Source of the DNA: CAZRQL01 sp964602415
Lineage (GTDB): Bacteria > Bacteroidota > Bacteroidia > Cytophagales > Flammeovirgaceae
Length of the DNA stretch: 64,000 nt
Direction: 5' to 3'
NCBI GenBank assembly: GCA_964602415.1
Contig: CAZRQL010000001.1
Span: forward strand, 124,001-188,000
Shown in pieces: positions 34,359 through 43,271 of the stretch. Both the position numbers and the translations under genes were made by a program. How positions within the stretch are numbered: position 1 is the stretch's first letter; each line of letters opens with the position of its first letter. The notes beneath the pieces were generated by a model. That model was not told the DNA's origin and made no database searches. It worked only from the letters and a program-made list of their open reading frames with translations.

Positions 34359-35144
34359 TTATTTGCTTCTTGTTAAGTTGTTCACTAATAATATCAGTGA
34401 AACAGAAAGTGAAACAGCAGAAAATGTTAGAGTTAAAACTTGAGCGTTTAATCTGACTGCTTTGATTTTCAAAGGCTCAATGTATATTACATCGTTTGTA
34501 CGCAAAAAGAAAAAATCAGAAGAAACGCATTCAGGTTTTGATAGGTCTAAATAAGTTGAAACGATTCCGTTTGGAGTTTCTCTTGTGATTTTGACTCTTT
34601 TTATGTTTGCCAAATCAGTAAGCCCTCCTGTCTGACTAATTGCTTGCAGTAGGGTTACTTTTTGCTCATAAAAATAATAAACCCCTGATGTTTTGACCTC
34701 TCCCAATACGGAGACCCTGAAATTCATTAATTTTATATCAAAATACGATATGGAGTCTGATATCTCAGCTATTTTTTCATTCAGATTCCCTCGAAGCTCC
34801 TCAATAGTCAGACCGCCCGCTTGCACTTTCCCAAGTAAAGGCAAACTTATTTCGCCCTTTAAATCCACAAGAAGACTTCGTACATAAATCAATATTGGAT
34901 TGACGTTGTTACCTTGTTGCTGTTGAGGAGTCCGGTTGACATAGGGGATAGTCTTAGATTCTCTATCGTAGCTAAATGCACTGATAAAAAGCATATCATT
35001 GGGCTGTATTTTATGCGCTTCCATTGGATAATTGGATTGCGTACTACCCGTTTCTTCGGGGTAAAGCAATAAGTTTTTATGTGTGATGCAAGAAGAAGCA
35101 AGCATAATTGTCAAAAGGGATATCCCCAAAAGGACTTTTCTCAT
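34359..35144 (-). CDS. Polysaccharide export (Wza-like) outer-membrane lipoprotein, copy 2
   Basis: The 261-residue protein has a lipobox LASSC with Cys19, a Poly_export domain (HKIQPNDMLFISAFS to GEISLPLLGKVQAGGLTIEEL), an SLBB-like region (VLGEVKTSGVYYFYEQKVTLLQAISQTGGL) and a C-terminal hydrophobic segment near 238-257. It is expected to form an outer-membrane export channel for the polymer controlled by the downstream BY-kinase. The KdnB-like gene ends three bases upstream of the ATG. Confidence 0.9.
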   Translation of the reverse strand: MRKVLLGISLLTIMLASSCITHKNLLLYPEETGSTQSNYPMEAHKIQPNDMLFISAFSYDRESKTIPYVNRTPQQQQGNNVNPILIYVRSLLVDLKGEISLPLLGKVQAGGLTIEELRGNLNEKIAEISDSISYFDIKLMNFRVSVLGEVKTSGVYYFYEQKVTLLQAISQTGGLTDLANIKRVKITRETPNGIVSTYLDLSKPECVSSDFFFLRTNDVIYIEPLKIKAVRLNAQVLTLTFSAVSLSVSLILLVNNLTRSK

Positions 35145-35147
35145 AAA

Positions 35148-36230
35148 TTACATTTTTTTGTAGATATCATACAGTTTTTCACGACTTATTTTTTGCTGCC
35201 AGTTGCTCCCCAAAGCATGGTTCCACATGTGAGTCAATGCAAAACTTACATCAATCATTTTATTAATTTGGTCGTCTGTCCAGTCTTTAGATAGGTTTTT
35301 AGGAATATAGATTTGATTTTTATCTACCATTTGTCTAAATTCGTGTACTCCGTGTGGGTAAAACTCCTCCAACTGGTCAAAAATTATACAATTGGCGATG
35401 CAATGCCTCGTTCCAAAAACAAAAGAGAGTCCATAGGACAGTGCATGGCAGATGCCCACCTCTGAGTAGGTCAAACTTAGCCCACCCATGTAGGAAGCCA
35501 CCATTAGTTTTTCATCATTTTCAGCAGACTGTCCGAAGCCATCTTTCAAAAATACTTCTCTGCAAAGCTCAAGAGATTGGTTGCCAAAGGCATCGCTGAA
35601 GGTATTGAACTGAGTGCCCGTATGCGACTCAACGCAGTGAATGTAGGTATCCATTCCCGTGTAAAACCATTGGTTTTTTGGGGTTTCAGCTATAAGCTCA
35701 GGGTCTAAAATAATTTGGTCAAATACTGTCCATTCACATTTGAGGCCGAGTTTTTTTTGCGGCCCCGTCAAAACGGCGGTCATAGATACTTCTGCTCCCG
35801 TTCCCGATAACGTAGGTACTCCCAAATGGTACACTCCGGGCTTTTTGATGAGGTTAAGACCTTGGTATAGTGTTGACGAGCCTTCGTTGGTGAGCATAAG
35901 AGCCACGGCTTTGGCTATGTCCATGACACTGCCGCCGCCGATACCTACTACCCCAACAGGAAGTCCTTTTTGCGCTAAGATATTGTCTCTTAAGGCATCC
36001 ACTTGCTCAGTAGTGGGTTCGTGTTCATCTACATCCACTAATATGAGCAAATCATTAGATTTGAGTGGGATACGTGATGCAAGAGACTTGTCTTTGAAGT
36101 AATTGTCTAAAAGGAAAACAACGCAATCTTGCTCTGATTTGCGGATTGGATTTAGGATCTCATCCATTTGATTGAAGCTGCCGCGTCCAAAAACCGTTTT
36201 CCCGACGGAACGAAAATTTTTATGGGTCAT
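35148..36230 (-). CDS. KdnB-like 3-deoxy-octulosonate 8-oxidase (iron-dependent alcohol dehydrogenase family)
   Basis: The 360-residue protein belongs to the iron-containing alcohol dehydrogenases: GIGGGSVMDIAKAV binds the nucleotide and metal-site regions follow. The phrases EHEPTTEQVDALRD, LYQGLNLIKKPGVYHLGVPT, QWFYTGMDTYIHCVES and LTYSEVGICHALSYGLSFV match what I remember of KdnB of Shewanella, which oxidises Kdo at C8 so that KdnA can aminate it to 8-amino-Kdo. No KdnA-type aminotransferase is in the window. Three-base gaps on both sides place it in the prfB to ligA run, directly before the export genes, so a role in sugar modification is plausible. A generic alcohol dehydrogenase remains possible. 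Confidence 0.75.
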   Translation of the reverse strand: MTHKNFRSVGKTVFGRGSFNQMDEILNPIRKSEQDCVVFLLDNYFKDKSLASRIPLKSNDLLILVDVDEHEPTTEQVDALRDNILAQKGLPVGVVGIGGGSVMDIAKAVALMLTNEGSSTLYQGLNLIKKPGVYHLGVPTLSGTGAEVSMTAVLTGPQKKLGLKCEWTVFDQIILDPELIAETPKNQWFYTGMDTYIHCVESHTGTQFNTFSDAFGNQSLELCREVFLKDGFGQSAENDEKLMVASYMGGLSLTYSEVGICHALSYGLSFVFGTRHCIANCIIFDQLEEFYPHGVHEFRQMVDKNQIYIPKNLSKDWTDDQINKMIDVSFALTHMWNHALGSNWQQKISREKLYDIYKKM

Positions 36231-36233
36231 TTT

Positions 36234-37311
36234 TTATTGACTTAGTAAGTAGGCTTTGATAAAGTCATCCAAATCTCCATCCAGAACAGCTTGAACATCT
36301 GTTCTTTCTATTCCGGTGCGATTGTCTTTTACGAGTTTATAGGGGTGTAATACGTAGTTTCTGATTTGTGAACCAAAATCTATTTTCTTTTTGGTGCTTT
36401 CTATTCTGTCTCGTTCTTCATTTCTTTTTTGTATTTCGAGTTGGTAGAGTTTTGATTGGAGCATTTTTAGGGCTTTTTCTTTGTTCATGTGTTGCGAGCG
36501 TTCCTGTTGGCACTCTATAATGATACCCGATGGTGCGTGTTTCAAACGCACGGCGGTCTCAACTTTGTTTACATTTTGACCACCGGCACCTGCGGAGCGG
36601 TAGGTCTCAAAAGTGATGTCTGCGGGGTTGATCTCTATCACTATCGTATCGTCTACAATAGGATACGCAAAAACAGAGGCAAAGGATGTGTGTCTTCTTC
36701 CGTTGCTGTCGAAAGGCGATACCCTGACCAAGCGGTGCACCCCTATTTCAGATTTGAGAAGCCCGTAGGCATATTCACCATCAATTTCTAAGGTAGCGGA
36801 CTTAATTCCGGCTCCATCTCCCGGCAACAAATTGGCTTCCCTAACGCTAAAGCCTTTTTTCTCCCCCCACATCACATACATACGGTAGAGCATTTCTGCC
36901 CAATCTTGGCTTTCTGTACCTCCGGCACCGGGGTTGATTTCCAGCATGGCCCCAAATTTGTCTTCTTCGCTACTGAGCATTTTGCGCATCTCTACTTCTT
37001 CAAGCGTCCGTACAAATCGCTCTCCTTCGCTATCAAATTCATTTTGAGTTACATCTCCCGAATCCAAAAACTCAAAAAGTGTTTCTAAATCCTCAAATTT
37101 TGTTTGGAGTTCCCGAAAAATATCCACCCAGATTTTTTCATTCTTTATTTCTTTCAAAAGCTTTTCGGCTTCCTTGGGGTTATCCCAAAAGCTATCGGCT
37201 TGAGTAAGTTTCTCTTTTTCAGCTATTACGGCCATGCGGTTGTCGTAGTCAAAGATACCCCCTCAAGGCATGTACACGTGCCTTCAACTCTTTCAAGTCG
37301 GATAGATTCAT
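36234..37311 (-). CDS. prfB: Peptide chain release factor 2, with programmed +1 frameshift
   Basis: The gene starts at ATG 37311 and reads 20 codons before an in-frame TGA (37251-37249); +1 slippage at CTT-TGA-C joins it to the main frame that continues DYDNRMAVIAEK. The full product is 358 residues. The SPF tripeptide (VRVSPFDSNG) that reads UGA and the GGQ motif (GAGGQNVNKVET) are present. RF2 terminates at UGA and UAA, and the shift is an autoregulatory sensor of RF2 level. Simple ORF calling would begin the protein at the internal ATG 37235. It leads the run of genes prfB, kdnB-like, export lipoprotein, BY-kinase, ligA. Confidence 0.96.
37249..37263 (-). promoter_or_regulatory. prfB frameshift signal
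   Basis: Reading on the minus strand, AGGGGG (37263-37258), TAT, CTT (37254-37252) and TGA followed by C. The internal Shine-Dalgarno-like AGGGGG three bases before the slippery CTT and the TGAC context are those of the Escherichia coli site. Confidence 0.95.
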
Positions 37312-37334
37312 CTAATTCGTCTTAATTTGAAGCG

Positions 37335-37370
37335 CAAAATTATACAGATTTGACTGCTAAACTATGCAAA
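37335..37370 (-). promoter_or_regulatory. prfB operon promoter
   Basis: On the minus strand TTTG (37370-37367), 24-base spacer and TAATTTTG (37342-37335), 23 bases before the prfB ATG. It overlaps the start of the divergent hemH gene. Confidence 0.5.
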
Positions 37371-38383
37371 AACCGAAAAAAGGCGTTCTTTTAGTAAATT
37401 TGGGTACACCGGATAGTACAAAAACCTCAGATGTAAGGCGTTATCTGAGAGAGTTTCTCTCAGACCCGAGGGTGATAGATATTGGGGCGATTCCCCGCTG
37501 GCTATTGGTAAACTTGATAATTGCCCCTTTTCGCGCACCTAAGTCAGCCGCCGAATACCGAAAGCTATGGACTCAAAGAGGCTCCCCTCTTCTCTTTCAC
37601 AGCCAAGACGTAGCTCGTTTGCTCCAAGAAAAACTTGGTTCTCAGTACGCTGTTGAACTAGCGATGCGTTATCAAAACCCGCCCATTTCTCAGGCCTTAC
37701 AAAAACTATACGAATCAAAGGTTTCAGAAATAGTGGTCATTCCTCTTTTCCCCCAATACGCCTCAGCTACCAGCGGTTCTGTGATTGAGAAAGTGATGGA
37801 GACAGTGTGCAAGTGGTCGCTGATTCCCAAGATGGTATTTGTAGATGAGTTTATTAGTTTTAGACCTTTCATAGAGGCTTGGAAAGCCATACTCCAAGAG
37901 TACTTGGCAGGAGAAAAGTTTGATCATGTTCTTTTCACTTACCATGGACTACCCCAAAGGCAACTAAGGAAAGCTGACCCTGTTTGTGGGACTGAAAATT
38001 GTTGTGCTCAGTATGAGCAGCGCAATCGCCTGTGTTACAGAGCGCAATGTATCGAGACGACCAACATTCTGGCGCGTGAGCTACATCTTCCTCAAGAGGG
38101 GTACAGTTCGTCTTTTCAATCTCGGCTGGGTAGAGACCCTTGGGTGCAGCCCTACACCGAAGAAGTAGTTAAAAATTTGGCTCAACGCGGGGTTAAAAAA
38201 CTGCTGGCTCTTTCTCCCTCTTTTGTGGCTGATTGTTTGGAGACCACCGTAGAAATCGGAGAAACCTACAAAGAACTGTTTGAACACAATGGAGGGGAGC
38301 ATTTCGTTGTGGCCAACTGTTTGAACTCACATCCTCTTTGGATTGAGGCATTGGAGAAAATGGTACTTGAGAAATTAACCTAA
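37364..38383 (+). CDS. hemH: Ferrochelatase
   Basis: The 339-residue enzyme has VNLGTPDS at the N-terminus, LTQRGSPL-like KLWTQRGSPLLFH, PQYASATSGSV, and FTYHGLPQR with the likely catalytic histidine, followed by the C-terminal SFVADCLETTVEI. It inserts Fe(II) into protoporphyrin IX, the last step of heme synthesis. A cysteine group (CGTENCCAQYEQRNRLCYRAQC) resembles extra cysteines seen in some bacterial ferrochelatases. It is divergent from prfB. Confidence 0.95.
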   Translation: MQKPKKGVLLVNLGTPDSTKTSDVRRYLREFLSDPRVIDIGAIPRWLLVNLIIAPFRAPKSAAEYRKLWTQRGSPLLFHSQDVARLLQEKLGSQYAVELAMRYQNPPISQALQKLYESKVSEIVVIPLFPQYASATSGSVIEKVMETVCKWSLIPKMVFVDEFISFRPFIEAWKAILQEYLAGEKFDHVLFTYHGLPQRQLRKADPVCGTENCCAQYEQRNRLCYRAQCIETTNILARELHLPQEGYSSSFQSRLGRDPWVQPYTEEVVKNLAQRGVKKLLALSPSFVADCLETTVEIGETYKELFEHNGGEHFVVANCLNSHPLWIEALEKMVLEKLT

Positions 38384-38460
38384 TTAGTATATCATTTTGT
38401 GTTGATTCGTATTCGGATTTTGTAATCTGAAAAAATTAATCTTTCTTACCAAGTGATACC

Positions 38461-38468
38461 TAAATTTG
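38461..38468 (+). promoter_or_regulatory. -7 element for gatB
   Basis: TAAATTTG, 20 bases before the ATG at 38488. A -33 element at the right distance is not evident. Confidence 0.5.
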
Positions 38469-38487
38469 CAGTTTAATACAAAGAATT

Positions 38488-39942
38488 ATGCAGTCGGAAG
38501 TGCTTGATAAATATGAAGTAGTAATTGGTTTGGAAGTTCATGCTCAGCTTCTTACCAAGAGTAAAGCCTATTGTGGGGACTCTACCGAGTACGGTCTGTT
38601 GCCAAATACCCAGTTGAGCGTGGTTACGTTGGCGCATCCGGGTACATTGCCTAAATTCAATAAAAAAGTAGCAGAATTTGCCGTCAAGATGGGCTTGGCG
38701 TGCCAATGCAAAATCAACCATTTCAATACATTTGACCGCAAAAATTACTTCTATCCCGACCTGCCCAAAGGCTACCAAATCACCCAAGACAAAACCCCCA
38801 TCTGCTATGGCGGATTTATAGACATTAGAACCAAAGAAGGAAAGAAAAGAATAGGCATCACGCGCATACACATGGAAGAAGACGCGGGTAAATCTATGCA
38901 CATAGCAGGTCAAGACGAAAGTTTTGTTGATTTCAATCGCGCCGGAGTTCCGCTTATTGAGATTGTATCTGAGCCTGATATTCGCAGCCAAGAAGAAGCC
39001 TACAATTATTTACAGGAAATCAAAAGGCTTTTGATGTATTTGGATATATGCGATGGCAACATGGAAGAAGGCTCTTTGCGTGCCGACCTCAATATATCCG
39101 TCAGACTCAAAGGGGAGAGTGCCTACGGCAAAAAAGTTGAAATCAAGAATATGAACTCTTTTCGCAATGTGCAGAGAGCCATTGAGTACGAAACCCATCG
39201 TCAAATTGAAGCAATAGAAAAAGGAGAGACGATAGCCGGTGAAACGCGGAATTTCGATGCCGTTGACGGAAAGACGTATTCCATGCGAACCAAGGAAGGC
39301 CTCAATGATTACCGTTATTTCCCTGAGCCTGATTTACAGCCTTTTGTTATCAATGTCAGCTACATAAATGACATAGCCAACCGTATGCCGCCTTTGCCGC
39401 AAAAACTCTTTGAGCGGTTTACCTCCAAATTTGGTTTGCCTGAATACGATGCAGCGGTACTCACAGACACCAAAGAGTTTGCTTTGTACTTTGATGAGCT
39501 ATGTGCTTTGACCCGGCACTATAAAGCGGCCTCCAACTGGGTCATGGGGCCGATTCGTTCTTTGCTCAACGAGAGAGCCATGCATTTGGACGAGTTCCCC
39601 CTGCGTCCCAACAAAATCGTAGAACTCATTGAGTTGGTTGAAATGGGCAAAGTCAGTTTCGCTATTGCCGCCCAAAGGATCTTGCCAGACCTCGTGCAAC
39701 ACCCTCACCAAACAGCGATTGACATAGCCCACAAACTTAACTTGATACAAGAAGGCAGTGAAGATTTTCTTCTGCCTATTATCAAAGAAGTCCTCAATAA
39801 GTACCCCGAAAAAGTAAGCGACTACAAGGGTGGGAATAAAAACATGATCAAACTCTTTATGGGTGAAGTGATGAAACTTTCCAAAGGCAAAGCAGACCCC
39901 AAAAAAGCCACCACTTTGATAGAGGCAGAACTGGCAGATTAG
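38488..39942 (+). CDS. gatB: Aspartyl/glutamyl-tRNA amidotransferase subunit B
   Basis: The 484-residue protein carries the GatB signature (VIGLEVHAQL, FDRKNYFYPDLPKGYQIT, EEDAGKS) and the C-terminal YqeY-like helical domain. GatB activates the misacylated tRNA and receives ammonia from GatA in the GatCAB complex. gatA and gatC are not in the window. Since asnS is present, the complex is probably needed mainly for Gln-tRNA. Confidence 0.97.
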   Translation: MQSEVLDKYEVVIGLEVHAQLLTKSKAYCGDSTEYGLLPNTQLSVVTLAHPGTLPKFNKKVAEFAVKMGLACQCKINHFNTFDRKNYFYPDLPKGYQITQDKTPICYGGFIDIRTKEGKKRIGITRIHMEEDAGKSMHIAGQDESFVDFNRAGVPLIEIVSEPDIRSQEEAYNYLQEIKRLLMYLDICDGNMEEGSLRADLNISVRLKGESAYGKKVEIKNMNSFRNVQRAIEYETHRQIEAIEKGETIAGETRNFDAVDGKTYSMRTKEGLNDYRYFPEPDLQPFVINVSYINDIANRMPPLPQKLFERFTSKFGLPEYDAAVLTDTKEFALYFDELCALTRHYKAASNWVMGPIRSLLNERAMHLDEFPLRPNKIVELIELVEMGKVSFAIAAQRILPDLVQHPHQTAIDIAHKLNLIQEGSEDFLLPIIKEVLNKYPEKVSDYKGGNKNMIKLFMGEVMKLSKGKADPKKATTLIEAELAD

Positions 39943-40014
39943 TTTAATTGCTCAAAGACGGAAGCATCAAAAAATTGGTGGTTTTTTACTTATTTCGTCT
40001 TGATATAAAAAAAT

Positions 40015-41487
40015 ATGTTTTTGCCGCAAACGCTTGGTGAGTTGAAGGCCACCTCCTATCAACCAAAATCTATTAAAGAAGAGTTAAGAGACAATCTCAT
40101 ATCTGCTCTTCAAGCCAAAAAAAATGTGTTTGAGGGAATTTACGGCTATGAAGATACTGTCATTCCTCAAATAGAGCGAGCGATTTTGTCTATGCACAAC
40201 ATCAACTTGTTGGGTTTGAGGGGGCAGGCCAAAACCCGCATAGCCAGGCTGATGACCCGTTTGTTGGACGCTGAGATTCCTGTGGTAGCTGGTTCACCCC
40301 TCAACGATGACCCATTGAATCCCATCTCTCATTTTGCAAAGAATATTATCCAAGAGTTGGGTGATAAAACACCCATTGCTTGGCTCAAGGCAGAAGATCG
40401 CTACAGTGAAAAATTGGCTACTCCGGACGTTTCGGTGGCGGATTTGATAGGCGATATAGACCCCATCAAAGCGGCCACCGAAAGGCTTTCACTCTCTGAT
40501 GAAAGAGTACTTCATTATGGAATGATACCGCGTTCCAACCGCTGTATATTTGTAATCAATGAGTTGCCTGACTTACAAGCCAGAATACAAGTAGCACTCT
40601 TCAATATATTGCAAGAAGGCGACATTCAAATCAGGGGCTTTAAAATGCGGTTGCCTTTGGATATTCAATTTGTTTTTACCGCCAACCCAGAGGACTACAC
40701 CAATAGGGGCAGTATCGTTACGCCTCTCAAAGATAGAATTGACAGTCAGATTATTACCCATTATCCTGAGAGCATAGAAATCGGGAAAAAAATTACAGCA
40801 CAGGAAGCCCGCGTCAAAGAACCGCAAGTCAGTATGGTCAGCACCAATGAAATAGCTGCTGATTTGATTGAACAAATAGCTTTAGAAGCGCGCAACAGTC
40901 AATTTGTGGATGTAAAAAGCGGTGTTTCTGCACGCCTGACCATTTCGGCTTACGAAAACATGCTCAGCGCTGCCGAGCGCAGGGCTTTGCGCAACCAAGA
41001 GAAAAGCACCCGTGTGCGGGTCGCTGATATTTGGGCGGTTGTCCCTTCGATTACCGGCAAAATCGAATTGGTCTATGAAGGAGAACAAGAGGGAGCCGAT
41101 GCGGTAGCCAACCTTTTGATAGGCAAGGCAATAAAAGCTATTTTTGCTCAGTATTTTCCAGAGCCTTCCAAAGAAAAAAAGAAAAAAAACCAGAGCCTCT
41201 ACCTTCCTGTCGTTTCTTGGTTTTCAAATGGAAACGCGCTTGAGATACTCAACGACGACAGCGACGCAGTTTACCAGATGAAACTTGACTCGGTGCCGGG
41301 ATTAGGGGTGCTGGTTGTTGAATTCGGCAGTCAATTCTCTGCCAAAGAGAGGTATTTTCTTATGGAGCTTTGCCTCCACGGACTTGCGGAACACTCTCAA
41401 ATTGCCCGTAAGCAATTGGGGGCCAAAATTTCATTTGGAGATTTATTGAACTCTATGATCAAAATGGATGATTTGATGGACAATTAG
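40015..41487 (+). CDS. MoxR/BchI-like AAA+ ATPase
   Basis: The 490-residue protein has an AAA+ core with Walker A GLRGQAKT (residues 67-74, Ala in place of the Gly before Lys), a Walker B region VINELPDL (Asn instead of Asp), the sensor VFTANPEDYTNRG and the PLKDRID arginine region. These are the phrases of a family often annotated as magnesium chelatase or sigma-54-interacting; it is neither a real chelatase nor a sigma-54 activator. As I recall, family members pair with a VWA protein like 20959-22053. The following gene begins three bases after its stop. Confidence 0.8.
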   Translation: MFLPQTLGELKATSYQPKSIKEELRDNLISALQAKKNVFEGIYGYEDTVIPQIERAILSMHNINLLGLRGQAKTRIARLMTRLLDAEIPVVAGSPLNDDPLNPISHFAKNIIQELGDKTPIAWLKAEDRYSEKLATPDVSVADLIGDIDPIKAATERLSLSDERVLHYGMIPRSNRCIFVINELPDLQARIQVALFNILQEGDIQIRGFKMRLPLDIQFVFTANPEDYTNRGSIVTPLKDRIDSQIITHYPESIEIGKKITAQEARVKEPQVSMVSTNEIAADLIEQIALEARNSQFVDVKSGVSARLTISAYENMLSAAERRALRNQEKSTRVRVADIWAVVPSITGKIELVYEGEQEGADAVANLLIGKAIKAIFAQYFPEPSKEKKKKNQSLYLPVVSWFSNGNALEILNDDSDAVYQMKLDSVPGLGVLVVEFGSQFSAKERYFLMELCLHGLAEHSQIARKQLGAKISFGDLLNSMIKMDDLMDN

Positions 41488-41490
41488 CCT

Positions 41491-41952
41491 ATGGAGCTTT
41501 CTTACTTGAGACAAAATTTTGCGCCCGCAGAATTTGACCAAAAAATATGCGAATCTTGCCAGGCGATGTTGAATCATATAACAGAAACCAATGAGCCTGT
41601 TCTAAGGGGGTATAAAGCTGCTTTTCAGATGATTTCGGCAAATTTTTTAACTTCTCCACTTAGCAAACTCAACGCATTTATGGCAGGGAAAAATCAGATA
41701 GAGAGAACCATTGCCCAAACACCTCAAAACTTGGAATTGCGCTACATTAGGCTGGCCTTACAAATGCGTTCTCCTGTTTTTTTGGGATATAAAAGCAATA
41801 TTGATATAGACAAGCGGTTTATAGCCAAATACTTACCCAATGAGACAGACAAAGATTTGATAACGCTTATTTTGGGGTTTGTCAACACGCAGCAAGGCAT
41901 AGAACCATCTTATCGTACTCAAATACAATCAATTGTGAGTTCACTTGTCTGA
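41491..41952 (+). CDS. Conserved helical protein of unknown function
   Basis: I do not recognise this 153-residue protein. It has no signal peptide and is predicted to be mostly helical. A phrase NLELRYIRLALQMRSPVFLGY is reminiscent of small Bacteroidota proteins without assigned domains. It follows the MoxR-like gene after three bases, so the two are probably co-expressed. The gap of 130 bases to the next gene contains no clear promoter. Confidence 0.65.
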   Translation: MELSYLRQNFAPAEFDQKICESCQAMLNHITETNEPVLRGYKAAFQMISANFLTSPLSKLNAFMAGKNQIERTIAQTPQNLELRYIRLALQMRSPVFLGYKSNIDIDKRFIAKYLPNETDKDLITLILGFVNTQQGIEPSYRTQIQSIVSSLV

Positions 41953-42082
41953 GCCTTTATTTTTTTTAAATGATTGACAGCCACTTGTTGTAATATTGGC
42001 AAAACCAACGCAAACGAATTTGTAAGTAAATTTTTTTGTTATCCAAATTTTGTATGTAATTAGCTGAAAAAATCTACTCCTT

Positions 42083-43270
42083 ATGGATGCAAAAGAAGCC
42101 CGTCGCCAACGCCGTGAGCAAAGAAGAGCTGAGAGGCAAATGCGCCGCGAAGACAGACAAAAACTTCGTGCCGACCGCAAAGCCATGCGCCGCGCCCGCC
42201 GCGCTGCCAACCGTGAAGCTCGTCAAGCTCGTCGAGAAAGTAGAAATACCAATCAAAATAGTTTGGTAAACAAGCTTTTAACAAAAATAGATGACTTTTT
42301 TGATCATGAGTTTGACAAAGTAAAAGCTGAGTACGAGGCCAAAGAAGCCCAAGGGCAAATTAAGCCCAACCCCAATATCAAACTCAACGACATTGTTCAG
42401 AGTTTGCGCCCTTACAGTGGCTCTTTTTCCCAGCAAGAGCAGAGGGTTTACGATTCGATGGTGTTGGCTTCGGAAATAACCGACAAATTCAAGTACCAGT
42501 TGCGCATGGTTTATGAAATAGCCATTGCCAACGGTTATTCCACCGCTCAACTTCCCAAAGAAGCTCTTATTTACATCACACTCAGCGGGTTGTCTTCGCG
42601 CATATTCAACCAACCCCTTATCAATGCCCAAAAACAAGTCATTGTTAAGCCATTTATGGAAAACCCCGAAGCCCGCAAGGCAGTAGGTAGGGCTATTGCT
42701 ACGGTGGTGGCAATGAAAGTGTTGCGTTCTGTGGCGGCGAAATTTTTGCCGGGTATAGGGCCGATGATTTTGGATTTGTTCCAAAAAAGCACCACTCCCG
42801 AACTGTACATCAACGCAAAATATTTGTTTTCCCAGCAGCCTCAATTCGTTGTTTCTCAGCAAGGTGCTTCTCTAAAAGACGCTCAAAATCTTGTTGCTGA
42901 AGCTGCCCCCGCTTCTCTGGAAGATGATGACGAGGATTTCATTAAGCTCTTGGCTATGATCAACCTGATGAAAAAGGATGGCAAAATTGATGACCGCGAG
43001 CGCGAATTGTTTGATACTATGTTACAAAACTCGGATCTTGATGCCGATGAAAGAGACGAAGTGGAAGAAAGTTTAGATGATGACGAAATAGATGAAATCA
43101 ACCTGTCAAGGTTCAAAAACAATGCTGATGAAGGCAAAGCCTTTGTTACTGATTTGATAGCAATAGCTAAAATAGACCGCTCAATCTCTCAAGATGAGGC
43201 AGATTATATTTTTAAAATTTGTGATGAAATTGGTGTTAATAAAGAAGCCGCCAAGATGATGCTCATTTAA
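42083..43270 (+). CDS. Arg-rich protein with C-terminal TerB-like domain
   Basis: The 395-residue protein has three parts. Residues 1-55 hold 21 arginines in helical heptad-like spacing with Glu, Gln and Ala, as in RNA- or DNA-binding or ribosome-associated tails. The middle is helical with a hydrophobic stretch near 205-235 (VVAMKVLRSVAAKFLPGIGPM). The last 100 residues, with KKDGKIDDRERELF and AKIDRSISQDEADYIF, resemble a TerB/TerB-like tellurite-resistance fold of paired EF-hand-like acidic helices. The sensor kinase starts one base after the stop. Function is unknown. Confidence 0.7.
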   Translation: MDAKEARRQRREQRRAERQMRREDRQKLRADRKAMRRARRAANREARQARRESRNTNQNSLVNKLLTKIDDFFDHEFDKVKAEYEAKEAQGQIKPNPNIKLNDIVQSLRPYSGSFSQQEQRVYDSMVLASEITDKFKYQLRMVYEIAIANGYSTAQLPKEALIYITLSGLSSRIFNQPLINAQKQVIVKPFMENPEARKAVGRAIATVVAMKVLRSVAAKFLPGIGPMILDLFQKSTTPELYINAKYLFSQQPQFVVSQQGASLKDAQNLVAEAAPASLEDDDEDFIKLLAMINLMKKDGKIDDRERELFDTMLQNSDLDADERDEVEESLDDDEIDEINLSRFKNNADEGKAFVTDLIAIAKIDRSISQDEADYIFKICDEIGVNKEAAKMMLI

Positions 43271-43271
43271 A

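Noticed and set aside
37235..37235. prfB starting at this ATG without a frameshift
   Set aside because: The upstream reading frame, AGGGGG, CTT-TGA-C and the conserved N-terminal sequence show the programmed shift.
38401..38460. -33 element for gatB
   Set aside because: The nearest TTTTG is 38 bases from the -7 element, too far for this promoter type.
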